This document shows positions 6,478 through 14,614 of a DNA stretch of 15,375 nucleotides, piece by piece. The notes beneath the pieces were generated by a model. That model was given only the letters and a program-made list of their open reading frames with translations. It made no database searches and was not told the origin of the DNA. The stretch spans positions 1-15,375 of the forward strand of contig DPSD01000587.1 of the NCBI GenBank assembly GCA_003538495.1, read 5' to 3'. The number at the start of each line of letters is the position of its first letter. Within the stretch, counting starts at the first letter, position 1. The stretch is from Accumulibacter sp. Lineage in GTDB: Bacteria > Pseudomonadota > Gammaproteobacteria > Burkholderiales > Rhodocyclaceae. A program made the position numbers and the translations under genes.

Positions 6478-6492
6478 TGGCACGCTTTCTGC
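6478..6492 (+). promoter_or_regulatory. Sigma-54 promoter of glnA
   Basis: TGGCACGCTTTCTGC fits TGGCAC-N5-TTGC with one mismatch (C for T in the -12 box). The expected start is near 6504, with a leader of about 57 nt to ATG 6561. The two NtrC dyads upstream support it. Confidence 0.82.
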
Positions 6493-6560
6493 TTCCATGC
6501 TCCTCGTACCTTTTTCTACTGCCGCCGGTCAATCCGGCACCTGTTCAGGAGACTCTGCAA

Positions 6561-7976
6561 ATGGCAAGCCCGCAAGATGTGATCAACATGGTCAAGGAAA
6601 ACGAGGCGAAGTTCGTCGACTTCCGCTTCACGGACACCCGCGGCAAGGAGCAGCACGTGACCGTGCCGGTCAGCGCGTTCGACGAGGACAAGTTCGAGAA
6701 CGGCCACGCTTTTGATGGCTCGTCGATCGCGGGCTGGAAGGGGATCCAGGCGTCGGACATGCAGCTGATGCCCGACCCCAGCACGGCCTACGTTGACCCT
6801 TTCTTCGACGAAACGACGATCGTCGTCACCTGTGATGTCGTTGACCCGGCCGATGGGCGCGGGTACGACCGCGATCCGCGTTCGATCGCCAAGCGCGCCG
6901 AAGCCTACCTGAAGTCCAGCGGCGTCGGGGATACCGCCTACTTTGGCCCGGAGCCCGAGTTCTTCATTTTTGACTCGGTGGCGTGGAGCGTCGACATGTC
7001 GGGCTGCGCGCTGAAGATCTTCTCGCAGGAAGCGGCCTGGTCGAGTGGCGAGAAGGGCGACGGGGAAGGCGGTACTGGTCACCGTCCCGGGATCAAGGGC
7101 GGCTACTTCCCGGTGCCGCCGGTTGACAGCCTGCACGACATCCGCTCGGCGATGGTGCTGACCCTCGAGTCGATCGGCATCCCGGTCGAAGTGCATCACC
7201 ACGAGGTCGCGACGGCCGGTCAGTGCGAGATCGGCACGCTGTTCAGCACGCTGGTGAAGCGCGCCGACTGGACGCAGCAGCTCAAGTACGTGGTCCATAA
7301 CGTTGCCCACCAGTACGGCAAGACCGCCACCTTCATGCCGAAGCCGATCGTCGGCGACAACGGCTCGGGGATGCACGTCCATCAGTCGATCTGGAAAGAC
7401 GGCAAGAACCTGTTTGCCGGTAACGGTTACGCCGGTCTGTCGGAAATGGCGCTGTTCTACATCGGCGGGATCATCAAGCACGCCAAGGCGCTGAACGCGA
7501 TCACCAACCCCGGTACCAACTCCTACAAGCGCCTGGTGCCGCACTATGAGGCACCGACCAAGCTGGCCTACTCGGCCAAGAACCGTTCGGCGTCGATTCG
7601 CGTGCCGCATGTGGCGTCGGACAAGGCCCGTCGTATCGAGACGCGCTTCCCCGATCCGATTGCCAATCCGTATCTGTGCTTTTCGGCGCTGCTGATGGCC
7701 GGCCTCGATGGCATTCAGAACAAGATTCACCCGGGCGATCCGGCCGACAAGAACCTCTACGATCTGCCGCCGGAAGAGGACGCCAAGATCCCGACCGTCT
7801 GCGCCAGTCTCGAAGAGGCGCTTGCCGCGCTCGACAAGGATCGCGAGTTCCTGACCCGTGGCGGCGTGTTTTCGGACGAGTGGGTCGACGCCTTCATCGA
7901 GTTGAAGATGGACGAGGTCAACAAGGTGCGCATGACCACTCACCCGGTCGAGTTCGAGCTGTACTACAGCTGTTGA
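6561..7976 (+). CDS. glnA: Type I glutamine synthetase GlnA
   Basis: This 471-residue enzyme makes glutamine from glutamate, ammonia and ATP as a cytosolic dodecamer. The length is standard for the GSI-beta form. Marks are [12 protein letters not shown] (51-62), EPEFFIFD (131-138), [15 protein letters not shown] (211-225), [16 protein letters not shown] (261-276) and NRSASIRVP (341-349). NLYDLPPEE (398-406) carries Tyr400, the site adenylylated by GlnE in this subclass. ATG 6561 has AGGAG at 6547-6551 before it; the frame is open to 6384, but that part overlaps the promoter. Transcription is predicted to be NtrC- and sigma-54-dependent and to end at the terminator just downstream. Confidence 0.98.
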   Translation: MASPQDVINMVKENEAKFVDFRFTDTRGKEQHVTVPVSAFDEDKFENGHAFDGSSIAGWKGIQASDMQLMPDPSTAYVDPFFDETTIVVTCDVVDPADGRGYDRDPRSIAKRAEAYLKSSGVGDTAYFGPEPEFFIFDSVAWSVDMSGCALKIFSQEAAWSSGEKGDGEGGTGHRPGIKGGYFPVPPVDSLHDIRSAMVLTLESIGIPVEVHHHEVATAGQCEIGTLFSTLVKRADWTQQLKYVVHNVAHQYGKTATFMPKPIVGDNGSGMHVHQSIWKDGKNLFAGNGYAGLSEMALFYIGGIIKHAKALNAITNPGTNSYKRLVPHYEAPTKLAYSAKNRSASIRVPHVASDKARRIETRFPDPIANPYLCFSALLMAGLDGIQNKIHPGDPADKNLYDLPPEEDAKIPTVCASLEEALAALDKDREFLTRGGVFSDEWVDAFIELKMDEVNKVRMTTHPVEFELYYSC

Positions 7977-7991
7977 GCAGATCACACAGCG

Positions 7992-8020
7992 AAAAGGACG
8001 GGCCTGCCCGTCCTTTTTTT
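7992..8020 (+). terminator. Intrinsic terminator after glnA
   Basis: GGACGGG (7996-8002), a CCTG loop and CCCGTCC (8007-8013) form a strong stem that A7992-7995 can extend. It is followed by seven T (8014-8020), 15 bases after the glnA stop. It separates glnA from the DUF4124-ntrB-ntrC run, which then needs its own promoter or read-through. Confidence 0.93.
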
Positions 8021-8158
8021 GTCTACCAACAATGGTTCCCCTGCGTTTGTATTCGCTTGACTCATCCCATACACTCGTGTGTGCCGTGGATTTCGGCATG
8101 GCATGATGCCGCCCCGGCGCCATCTGGCGACGGGCTGCAACCAGGGAACAAGACGACG

Positions 8159-8641
8159 ATGAGACCGCAAGACCTTTGCCTTTCGATTGCGCTGCTGTGC
8201 TTGGCGACCGGCCCTGTACATGCGCAGGACATCTACAAGTGCGGCGATCCCGATGGCCGGGTCACCTACTCGAACGTCCCCACCAAGAACTGCAGAAAAC
8301 TCGTTCTCGACCCGGTGAACGTGTCGCCAGCACCCAAGGGCTCGGCGAAGACACCGACGCCGGGCGCATTTCCGAAGGTGGACGATCAGACTCAGAAATC
8401 GCGCGACGGCGATCGCCGGCGGATTCTCGAAAGTGAACTGGCGGCCGAAAGGAAGAATGCCGAGCAGGCGAAAGCTGCACTCGCCGAGCAGGAGGCGCTG
8501 GTCTTGCCGAGCGAGCGCATGCAGGGCGGTGCGATCAGTGGCGGCAAGGTTCAGGAGCGGGTCCAGCCGTACAAGGACAAGGTCGCCCTGCACGAGCGAA
8601 ATATCGAGGCGATCACGAAGGAAATCGGCAATCTGCGCTGA
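8159..8641 (+). CDS. Exported DUF4124-domain protein
   Basis: This 160-residue protein has a signal peptide (1-22, ending VHA) and then a DUF4124 domain at the mature N-terminus (QDIYKCGDPDGRVTYSNVP, 23-41). That domain is a small beta fold common in exported proteobacterial proteins. The rest is charged and helical (84-118 and 132-160, rich in Glu, Lys, Ala) and likely forms a coiled coil. Cys28 and Cys45 could form a disulfide in the periplasm. ATG 8159 starts the signal; upstream codons in the frame do not. It lies between the glnA terminator and ntrB, 41 bases before ntrB on the same strand. I recall this order from related Betaproteobacteria, so the position may be conserved. No biochemical role is known to me. 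Confidence 0.85.
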   Translation: MRPQDLCLSIALLCLATGPVHAQDIYKCGDPDGRVTYSNVPTKNCRKLVLDPVNVSPAPKGSAKTPTPGAFPKVDDQTQKSRDGDRRRILESELAAERKNAEQAKAALAEQEALVLPSERMQGGAISGGKVQERVQPYKDKVALHERNIEAITKEIGNLR

Positions 8642-8682
8642 TCGCATCGGGATCGAGCGGCCGCTATCGCGCAATAAGAGCA

Positions 8683-9756
8683 ATGCCTGAAAACACCGGA
8701 AATCAATTCGGCGGGCTGGACCTGCTTTCGTCGGCGGTCGTCCTGCTTGACGAAAAGCTGGCCATTCGCTACCTGAACCAGGCCGCCGAGAACCTCCTGG
8801 CGATCAGCAGCAAGGTTTTCGTCGGCTGCCCGCTGACGGCGGTCATCGAGTGCCCGCCTGGACTGCTGGCGGCGCTCGATAGTACCCTGCACGACGGGGG
8901 TGGCTACACCGGGCAGAATATCGACCTGCGCCTAAGCAGTGGCGAACTGCTTCGCCTCAACTGCGCGGTCAGCCCGGCCGACGCCCCGGAAGCACGTCTG
9001 CTGGTCGAACTGTGGCCAATCGATCAACAGCTCAGGGCGACTCGGGAGGAGCGCCTGGTCGAGCAGCAGCACGCCAACCGCGAGCTGATCCGGAATCTGG
9101 TGCACGAAATCAAGAACCCGCTGGGCGGGATCCGCGGTGCGGCGCAGTTGCTCGAACACGAACTCAACAATCCGGGCCTTCGCGAGTACACCCAGGTGAT
9201 CATCAAGGAGGCCGACCGGCTGCAGGACCTGATGCGGCGGCTGCTATCGCCGCACCGCCCGATGCAACCGGGCCCGGTGAACATCCACGAGATCCTCGAG
9301 CGGGTGCGCAGTCTGCTGACCGCCGAATTCCCGACCCTGCTGACCGTGCAACGCGATTACGATACCAGTCTGCCGCTCCTGATCGGCGACCGCGAGCAGC
9401 TGATTCAGGTGTTCCTGAATGTCGCCAGGAACGCCGCGCAGGCGATCATGCGGCAGCCCGATGGCCGTCTCGGCGGTCCAGGCCGGATCACGCTGCGTAC
9501 CCGCGTCGCGCGTCAGACGACCCTGTTCAAGCGCCGCTACCGCCTGGCGATCGAGGTGCAGGTGATCGACGACGGTCCCGGCGTTGCCGAGGATATCCGC
9601 GAACGCATGTTCTATCCGCTGGTTTCGGGTCGCGAGGGCGGCAGCGGCCTGGGGTTGACGCTGGCGCAGAGTTTTGTCCAGCAACATCACGGGGCGATCG
9701 ATTGCGAGAGCAGGCCGGGCGACACCTGTTTCACCATTCGCTTGCCCCTCGGCTGA
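8683..9756 (+). CDS. glnL: Nitrogen-sensing histidine kinase NtrB
   Basis: This 357-residue soluble kinase/phosphatase, under PII control in the known systems, phosphorylates NtrC when nitrogen is short. The layout is a PAS domain (about 9-110), a dimerisation/phosphoacceptor domain with NLVHEIKNPLGGIRGAAQLL (138-157, His141), an N-box ending in VARNAAQAI (247-255), DDGPGV (296-301) and GGSGLGL (319-325), i.e. a HATPase domain. There are no membrane segments, as expected. ATG 8683 gives the normal N-terminus; AAGAG lies close before it. ntrC follows after 61 bases, so the two are an operon. The name ntrB is equally in use. Confidence 0.95.
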   Translation: MPENTGNQFGGLDLLSSAVVLLDEKLAIRYLNQAAENLLAISSKVFVGCPLTAVIECPPGLLAALDSTLHDGGGYTGQNIDLRLSSGELLRLNCAVSPADAPEARLLVELWPIDQQLRATREERLVEQQHANRELIRNLVHEIKNPLGGIRGAAQLLEHELNNPGLREYTQVIIKEADRLQDLMRRLLSPHRPMQPGPVNIHEILERVRSLLTAEFPTLLTVQRDYDTSLPLLIGDREQLIQVFLNVARNAAQAIMRQPDGRLGGPGRITLRTRVARQTTLFKRRYRLAIEVQVIDDGPGVAEDIRERMFYPLVSGREGGSGLGLTLAQSFVQQHHGAIDCESRPGDTCFTIRLPLG

Positions 9757-9817
9757 GGGGTTGGCAGGTTTCTTGCTAGGGTAGTTGATGACACTTGCCA
9801 CGCTGCCCGAGGAATCA

Positions 9818-11254
9818 ATGAAACCGGTCTGGATCGTTGACGACGACAAATCAATCCGCTGGGTTCTCGAGAAAACCCTGTCGCGCGAGAAAATCGTGTC
9901 GCGGAGTTTTTGCTCGGCGACCGAAGCCCTGGCGGCACTCAACGCCGGCGCCGAAGCGCCGCAGGTACTCGTTTCGGACATCCGCATGCCGGGTCAGTCG
10001 GGGCTTGAGCTGCTGCAGGTTTTCAAGGAGCGCTTCCCGGCGCTGCCAGTGATTATCATGACCGCCTACTCCGACCTGGAGAGTGCGGTGTCGGCGTTTC
10101 AGGGCGGTGCTTTCGAGTATCTGCCGAAACCCTTCGATGTCGACCAGGCGCTGGAGCTGATCAGGCGAGCGATCGGCGAAAGTATGCACCAGAGCGGTGC
10201 GTCAAGCGAAGTGGAACTGGTGCCGGAGATTCTCGGCCAGGCGCCGGCGATGCAGGAGGTCTTCCGCGCCATCGGCCGCCTGAGTCAATCGAGCGCGACC
10301 GTGCTGATCACCGGTGAGTCGGGATCGGGCAAGGAACTGGTGGCACGCGCGGTGCATCGTCACAGCCCGCGCGCCGACAAGCCGTTCATCGCCATCAACA
10401 CCGCAGCGATTCCTCGCGACCTGCTCGAGTCCGAACTGTTCGGTCACGAACGCGGCGCCTTTACCGGCGCGGCGGCTCAGCGCCAGGGCCGTTTCGAACA
10501 GGCCGAGGGGGGAACGCTGTTCCTCGACGAGATCGGCGACATGCCGGCCGAGTTGCAGACCCGGCTGCTGCGGGTCCTTTCCGATGGTCACTACTACCGG
10601 GTGGGTGGCCATTCACCGCTGAAGACCAAGGTCAGGATCATCGCCGCGACGCACCAGGATCTCGAGGCACGGGTACGCCAGGGGCTTTTCCGCGAGGATC
10701 TGTTTCACCGTCTGAACGTGATCCGCGTTCGTCTCCCGTCGCTGCGTGAACGGAGCGAGGATATCCCGATTCTGGCGCGTCACTTTCTGCAGAAAAGCGC
10801 GCAGGAACTCGGCGTCGAAGGCAAGCGCTTTTCCGATGGAGCGCTGAGACACCTTTGCTCGCTCGATTTTTCCGGCAACGTCCGGCAACTGGAGAATCTT
10901 TGTCACTGGCTGACGGTCATGGCACCGGGGCAACTGGTCGAACTCGCCGACCTGCCACCGGAACTTCGCGAATCGCTGCCGGCGGTGCCGGCCAGCGACT
11001 GGGAAAGCGCCCTGGCCGCCCAGGTCGACCGCTTGTTGGTGGCCGATGCCGGGCACGTACACGAAAAGCTGACGCAGGCCTTCGAGAGGGTCCTGATCAA
11101 CCGCGCGCTGGTTCACACCGGCGGGCGCAGAATCGAGGCCGCGCAGACCCTGGGGATCGGGCGCAACACCATTACGCGCAAGATCCAGGATCTTGGCCTC
11201 GATGGCGCGAGCGCAGCGGCGAGCGAGGACCGCGACGCCTGCCTGCCCCGGTAA
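9818..11254 (+). CDS. glnG: Nitrogen regulator NtrC, sigma-54 activator
   Basis: This 478-residue enhancer-binding response regulator has three parts. The receiver domain (1-120) has acidic VDDD (7-10), phospho-acceptor Asp54 (SDIRMPG) and Lys104. The AAA+ domain (about 138-370) has Walker A GESGSGKE (166-173), the sigma-54-contacting GAFTGA loop (213-218) and Walker B LFLDEIGD (234-241). The C-terminal Fis-type helix-turn-helix (about 425-460) includes [25 protein letters not shown] 9818 has AGGAA just before it and gives [10 protein letters not shown], the usual start; the frame is open to 9785. [10 protein letters not shown] (351-360) shows Phe-Ser where relatives generally have Trp-Pro, a mild change. 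It should act at the paired dyads before glnA in this window. ntrC is the common alternative symbol. Confidence 0.96.
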   Translation: MKPVWIVDDDKSIRWVLEKTLSREKIVSRSFCSATEALAALNAGAEAPQVLVSDIRMPGQSGLELLQVFKERFPALPVIIMTAYSDLESAVSAFQGGAFEYLPKPFDVDQALELIRRAIGESMHQSGASSEVELVPEILGQAPAMQEVFRAIGRLSQSSATVLITGESGSGKELVARAVHRHSPRADKPFIAINTAAIPRDLLESELFGHERGAFTGAAAQRQGRFEQAEGGTLFLDEIGDMPAELQTRLLRVLSDGHYYRVGGHSPLKTKVRIIAATHQDLEARVRQGLFREDLFHRLNVIRVRLPSLRERSEDIPILARHFLQKSAQELGVEGKRFSDGALRHLCSLDFSGNVRQLENLCHWLTVMAPGQLVELADLPPELRESLPAVPASDWESALAAQVDRLLVADAGHVHEKLTQAFERVLINRALVHTGGRRIEAAQTLGIGRNTITRKIQDLGLDGASAAASEDRDACLPR

Positions 11255-11313
11255 GCGCCGGGTATCGGCGATAATGGCGGCCTTGATGTTGATCACGAGG
11301 CCATGATTCGCCA

Positions 11314-12123
11314 ATGAGCCAGCCTGCCGACAGCTGTCTGATCGATCCCCGGCGCCTGCTTTCGCTGCTCGGTCCGGCAGCCGTTCGCTTCACCGTCGAG
11401 GCGCTGCCGGAGTGCGTTTCGACCAGTACCTTGCTGCTCGAACGCGCCCGCCACGGTGCTCCGGCGGGTTCGCTGCTGGTCGCCGACCGGCAGACCGGCG
11501 GCCGCGGGCGGCGTGGCCGAAGCTGGCTGTCAAGGCCGGACGACAGCCTGACCTTCTCGCTGCTGTGGGCCTTTGACGGCGGTGTCGGGCGACTGAGCGG
11601 GCTGTCGCTTGCCGTCGGCCTGGCGGTGGCGCGGGCCCTGGAGAACAGCGGCGTGCCGGGCGTCGGACTGAAATGGCCGAACGACATCCTGCTCGACGGC
11701 GGCAAGCTCGGCGGCATTCTGGTTGACCTGGAGAGCGACCACGAACGGATGCTGACGGTGGTCGGGATCGGCCTGAACCTGCGCATGCCGCCAGCCGGCG
11801 ACGAGGAATTCCTGCATCCGCCGGCGGCTCTGGCGCAGGTTCTGCGACAGCTGCCCGACCGTCACCAATTGCTGGCGCAGCTGTTGCTCGACCTGGCAGA
11901 CGTTCTCGACCGCTTTGCCGAGGGCGGCTTTGCCGTCCTGCGCGGCGACTGGCAGGCGCGTCACGTCTGGCAGGATCGACCCGTGCGCCTGCTCGACGGC
12001 GAGCGGATCGATCGTCGGGGCGTCTGTCTGGGCGCCGATAGCGATGGCGCCCTGCTGCTGCAGACGGCCGCCGGGGTCGAGCGCTGTTTTTCCGGCGACG
12101 TCTCGCTGCGGCTTCCCGAATGA
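11314..12123 (+). CDS. birA: Biotin--[acetyl-CoA-carboxylase] ligase, ligase domain only
   Basis: This 269-residue protein activates biotin to biotinyl-AMP and attaches it to the carboxyl carrier protein AccB. Marks are the nucleotide/biotin loop GGRGRRGRSW (62-71), LKWPNDILL (119-127), GKLGGILVDLE (130-140) and IGLNLRMP (152-159), then the C-terminal SH3-like domain (about 222-266). There is no N-terminal helix-turn-helix, so it is a monofunctional (group I) ligase and not the repressor type of E. coli. ATG 11314 fits the catalytic core. Its TGA overlaps the ATG of coaX by four bases (ATGA), so translation is likely coupled. The birA-coaX pair is a familiar betaproteobacterial arrangement. 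Confidence 0.94.
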   Translation: MSQPADSCLIDPRRLLSLLGPAAVRFTVEALPECVSTSTLLLERARHGAPAGSLLVADRQTGGRGRRGRSWLSRPDDSLTFSLLWAFDGGVGRLSGLSLAVGLAVARALENSGVPGVGLKWPNDILLDGGKLGGILVDLESDHERMLTVVGIGLNLRMPPAGDEEFLHPPAALAQVLRQLPDRHQLLAQLLLDLADVLDRFAEGGFAVLRGDWQARHVWQDRPVRLLDGERIDRRGVCLGADSDGALLLQTAAGVERCFSGDVSLRLPE

Positions 12124-12845
12124 TCGTCGCCATCGACGCCGGCAACAGCCGCATCAAATGGGCTGCTCACGACGGGCAGCGATGGCAGGATCGTGGCGTG
12201 CAGGCCACGGCCGATGTCGCCCGCCTGGCTGAGGACCTTGGGCGATGGCCGGAGAATGTCCGCGCGGTGGTCTGCAACGTCGCCGGTAAGGCGGTCGGCG
12301 ACAGCATCTCGTCGCTGCTCGCCCGGCGCGGTGCCCGCGTCTCGTTCCTGAAAGCCAGTGCCGAGGCCTGTGGCGTCCGCAGCAGCTACGAGATTCCGCA
12401 GCAACTCGGGGCCGACCGCTGGGCGGCGCTGATCGGTGCTCGCGCCGCGCTCGGCGGCGCCTGTCTGGTGGTCTGCGCCGGAACGGCGACGACCGTGGAC
12501 CTGCTCGACGGCGACGGGGTTTTTCGTGGCGGGCTGATCCTTCCAGGTTTCGACCTGATGCGCGCCGCGCTGGCGCGCAACACCGCGCAGCTGCCGCTCG
12601 CCGAAGGCAGCTACCGCGAGCAGCCGCGAAATACCATGGACGCCATCGTCAGCGGCTGCCTGCAGGCGCAGCTGGGGGCCATCGAGCGGATGTTCCGCAG
12701 CATCGCTGACGAGCCCGGAGCGCGGTGCCTGTTGACCGGCGGCACGGCGCCGCGCCTGGCCGCGCACTTGAACATCCCCTTCCAGTTGATGGACAATCTG
12801 ATCCTCGACGGGCTGCTGCGCTTTGCTGCCTCGCCCGGAAGCTGA
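12120..12845 (+). CDS. coaX: Type III pantothenate kinase CoaX
   Basis: This 241-residue enzyme phosphorylates pantothenate, the first step of coenzyme A synthesis, in the cytoplasm. It shows the ASKHA fold: the phosphate loop DAGNSRIKW (6-14), GADRWAALIGAR (97-108) with the catalytic Asp99, the second loop CAGTATTVDLL (119-129), GGLILPGFDLM (137-147) and LLTGGTAP, near 205. Type III kinases resist feedback by CoA and generally need a monovalent cation. Its start overlaps the birA stop. Both genes serve cofactor supply (biotin attachment and CoA), which may explain the pairing. Confidence 0.95.
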   Translation: MIVAIDAGNSRIKWAAHDGQRWQDRGVQATADVARLAEDLGRWPENVRAVVCNVAGKAVGDSISSLLARRGARVSFLKASAEACGVRSSYEIPQQLGADRWAALIGARAALGGACLVVCAGTATTVDLLDGDGVFRGGLILPGFDLMRAALARNTAQLPLAEGSYREQPRNTMDAIVSGCLQAQLGAIERMFRSIADEPGARCLLTGGTAPRLAAHLNIPFQLMDNLILDGLLRFAASPGS

Positions 12846-12883
12846 GGACCGCTGCGCCAGTGGCTGCAGACCGGAGAAGCCGC

Positions 12884-13288
12884 ATGCCCACGTACCTGTT
12901 GACCACCCTGCCAGCGTTTCTCGCCTGCTTCGCCGTTGCCATCGTCCTGCTCGCCCTGTTCCCGCTGGTTTCACTGAATGTCACGCCGTATCACGAGCTG
13001 GTGCTGATCCGTTCCGGCAATACCGCGGCAGCGCTCAGCCTGTCCGGCGCGCTGCCCGGTTTCGCGATGCCGGTGGCCAACGTCATCGCCCACGGCGATA
13101 CGCGGGTCGGGCTGGCGGCATGGGGAGCGATCGCCGGCGTCGTCCAGTTGCTCGCCTACCTGGTGCTGCGTTTCACGCTGCCGCCGCTCCATCAGGACAT
13201 TCCGGCCGGCAAAATGGCGCCGGCCGTCTTTCTTGCGGTCGCTTTGCTGACCGTCGGCCTGATCAACGCTGCCTGCATGACTTACTGA
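12884..13288 (+). CDS. DUF350 integral membrane protein
   Basis: This 134-residue protein has four predicted membrane segments, about 8-32, 46-66, 75-95 and 111-131. It carries family-like text: VTPYHELVLIRSGNTAAALSLSGALPGFAMPVANVI (33-68) and the small loop HGDTRVGLAAWG (70-81). DUF350 (YjfL-like) proteins sit in the inner membrane and are often encoded beside PspA-like, SPFH or DUF4178 genes in membrane-stress clusters. ATG 12884 has GGAGA just upstream. coaX ends 38 bases before; the SPFH gene starts 72 bases after, so they probably share a transcript. The molecular function is not established. Confidence 0.85.
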   Translation: MPTYLLTTLPAFLACFAVAIVLLALFPLVSLNVTPYHELVLIRSGNTAAALSLSGALPGFAMPVANVIAHGDTRVGLAAWGAIAGVVQLLAYLVLRFTLPPLHQDIPAGKMAPAVFLAVALLTVGLINAACMTY

Positions 13289-13360
13289 CCGTTTCATTTG
13301 CCGGCGCAGCCCCAGGTTCGACCGCGCCGGATCCTCTACGCTCGACTTCAGGAGATCGTC

Positions 13361-14410
13361 ATGGCCCTCATGGACTTCATCAAGAAGCAGTTCATCGACG
13401 TCATTCAGTGGACCGAGGACAGCGACGGCATTCTCGGCATCCGCTACCCGATGCAGGACTTCGAGATCCAGTATGGCGCGCAGCTGACGGTGCGCGAATC
13501 GCAGCTGGCGGTGTTCGTCAATGAGGGCCAGGTGGCCGACGTTTTCGGCCCCGGAAGGTACCAACTGACGACCCGCACCCTGCCGGTGCTGACCTACCTC
13601 AAGAACTGGGACAAGCTGTTCGAGTCGCCTTTCAAGTCGGATGTCTATTTCTTCTCGGCACGCCTGCAACTCGATCGCAAGTGGGGAACGTCGAATCCGA
13701 TCACCATCCGCGACAAGGACTTCGGAATGGTGCGGATGCGCGCTTTCGGCATCTACTCGTACAGGCTGACCGACGCCAGGAAGTTCTACAGCGAGATATC
13801 CGGGACGCGCGAGCAATACACCGTCGAGGACCTCGATGGGCAGCTGCGCAATCTGGTGGTCAGTTCGATGACCGACCTGTTCGGCGAAGCAGGCGTGCCG
13901 TTCATCGACATGGCGGCCAATCAGGAGGAGTTCGGCCGGACGCTGAAAGGCAAGCTCGGACCGGTCTTCGATCGCTACGGGCTGGTCCTCGACGCTTTCG
14001 TCGTACAGAACGTTTCGCTGCCGGACGAGCTGCAGAAGGTGCTCGATACACGCATCGGCATGAACATCATCGGCGACCTTGGGCGCTACACCCAGTACCA
14101 GGTGGCGAGCAGCATTCCACTCGCCGCGCAGAATGAAGGCGGCATTGCCGGCATCGGTGCCGGCCTCGGCGCCGGGCTCGGCATCGGCCAGACGATGACC
14201 ACGGCCATGGGCCAGGCGATGGCGGCGGGCGGCGCCGCGGCGACGCAGCCTGCCTCGCCCGTCCCCACCCCAGCAGCGGCCGTGGCTGCGGCAAGCGCCG
14301 ACGAGGTCGTCGCCACCCTGGAGAAGCTGCACGCCCTGGTGACCAAGGGCATCGTCTCGCAAGCCGAGTTTGACGCCAAGAAGGCCGAACTGCTGGGCAA
14401 GCTGGTTTGA
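13361..14410 (+). CDS. SPFH-domain protein with C-terminal SHOCT (virion core/YdjI-like)
   Basis: This 349-residue protein resembles the bacterial 'virion core protein' SPFH group that includes B. subtilis YdjI. FIDVIQWTEDSDGILGIRYP (11-30) and QLTVRESQLAVFVNEGQVADVFGPGRYQLTT (41-71) begin the SPFH domain, which runs to about 245. A Gly/Ala-rich linker follows (259-312), with repeated GAGLG- and AMGQAM-like text. A SHOCT motif ends it (about 315-347: LEKLHALVTKGIVSQAEFDAKKAELLGKL). No transmembrane helix is present, so membrane attachment would be peripheral. ATG 13361 has AGGAG seven bases before it; the frame is open to a TTG at 13298. YdjI-type proteins help place PspA at the membrane; here only DUF350 accompanies it. 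Confidence 0.88.
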   Translation: MALMDFIKKQFIDVIQWTEDSDGILGIRYPMQDFEIQYGAQLTVRESQLAVFVNEGQVADVFGPGRYQLTTRTLPVLTYLKNWDKLFESPFKSDVYFFSARLQLDRKWGTSNPITIRDKDFGMVRMRAFGIYSYRLTDARKFYSEISGTREQYTVEDLDGQLRNLVVSSMTDLFGEAGVPFIDMAANQEEFGRTLKGKLGPVFDRYGLVLDAFVVQNVSLPDELQKVLDTRIGMNIIGDLGRYTQYQVASSIPLAAQNEGGIAGIGAGLGAGLGIGQTMTTAMGQAMAAGGAAATQPASPVPTPAAAVAAASADEVVATLEKLHALVTKGIVSQAEFDAKKAELLGKLV

Positions 14411-14614
14411 TCGGGCAGGCCAGGTGACGCAGTGACGGCAAGCGCTGCTGCTTGGTGAAACGCGCCAGCTGTCGCGCTTGCGGCGCACCGGCGAGGATTT
14501 GCCGACCCTTGGGCGGATCGCCGATCTTTCAGGTAGCCGCCGGTGCGCTGGCGCTGGTCATTCTTGTCCATGCCCGGTATCAGGGCTGGAGCCTCTTCGC
14601 CGGCGGCGCGCACG

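Noticed and set aside
8046..8074. Possible sigma-70 promoter (TTGTAT, 17 bases, TACACT) before the DUF4124 gene
   Set aside because: Only three of six and four of six consensus bases; a promoter is needed here, but this match is too weak to call.
6516..8123. 535-codon minus-strand frame opposite glnA
   Set aside because: It mirrors the strongly conserved glnA and spans its terminator; composition is the Arg/Val/Gly-rich pattern of shadow frames.
12971..14488. 505-codon minus-strand frame opposite the DUF350 and SPFH genes
   Set aside because: It crosses two real genes and their gap, with shadow-type composition and no recognisable domain.
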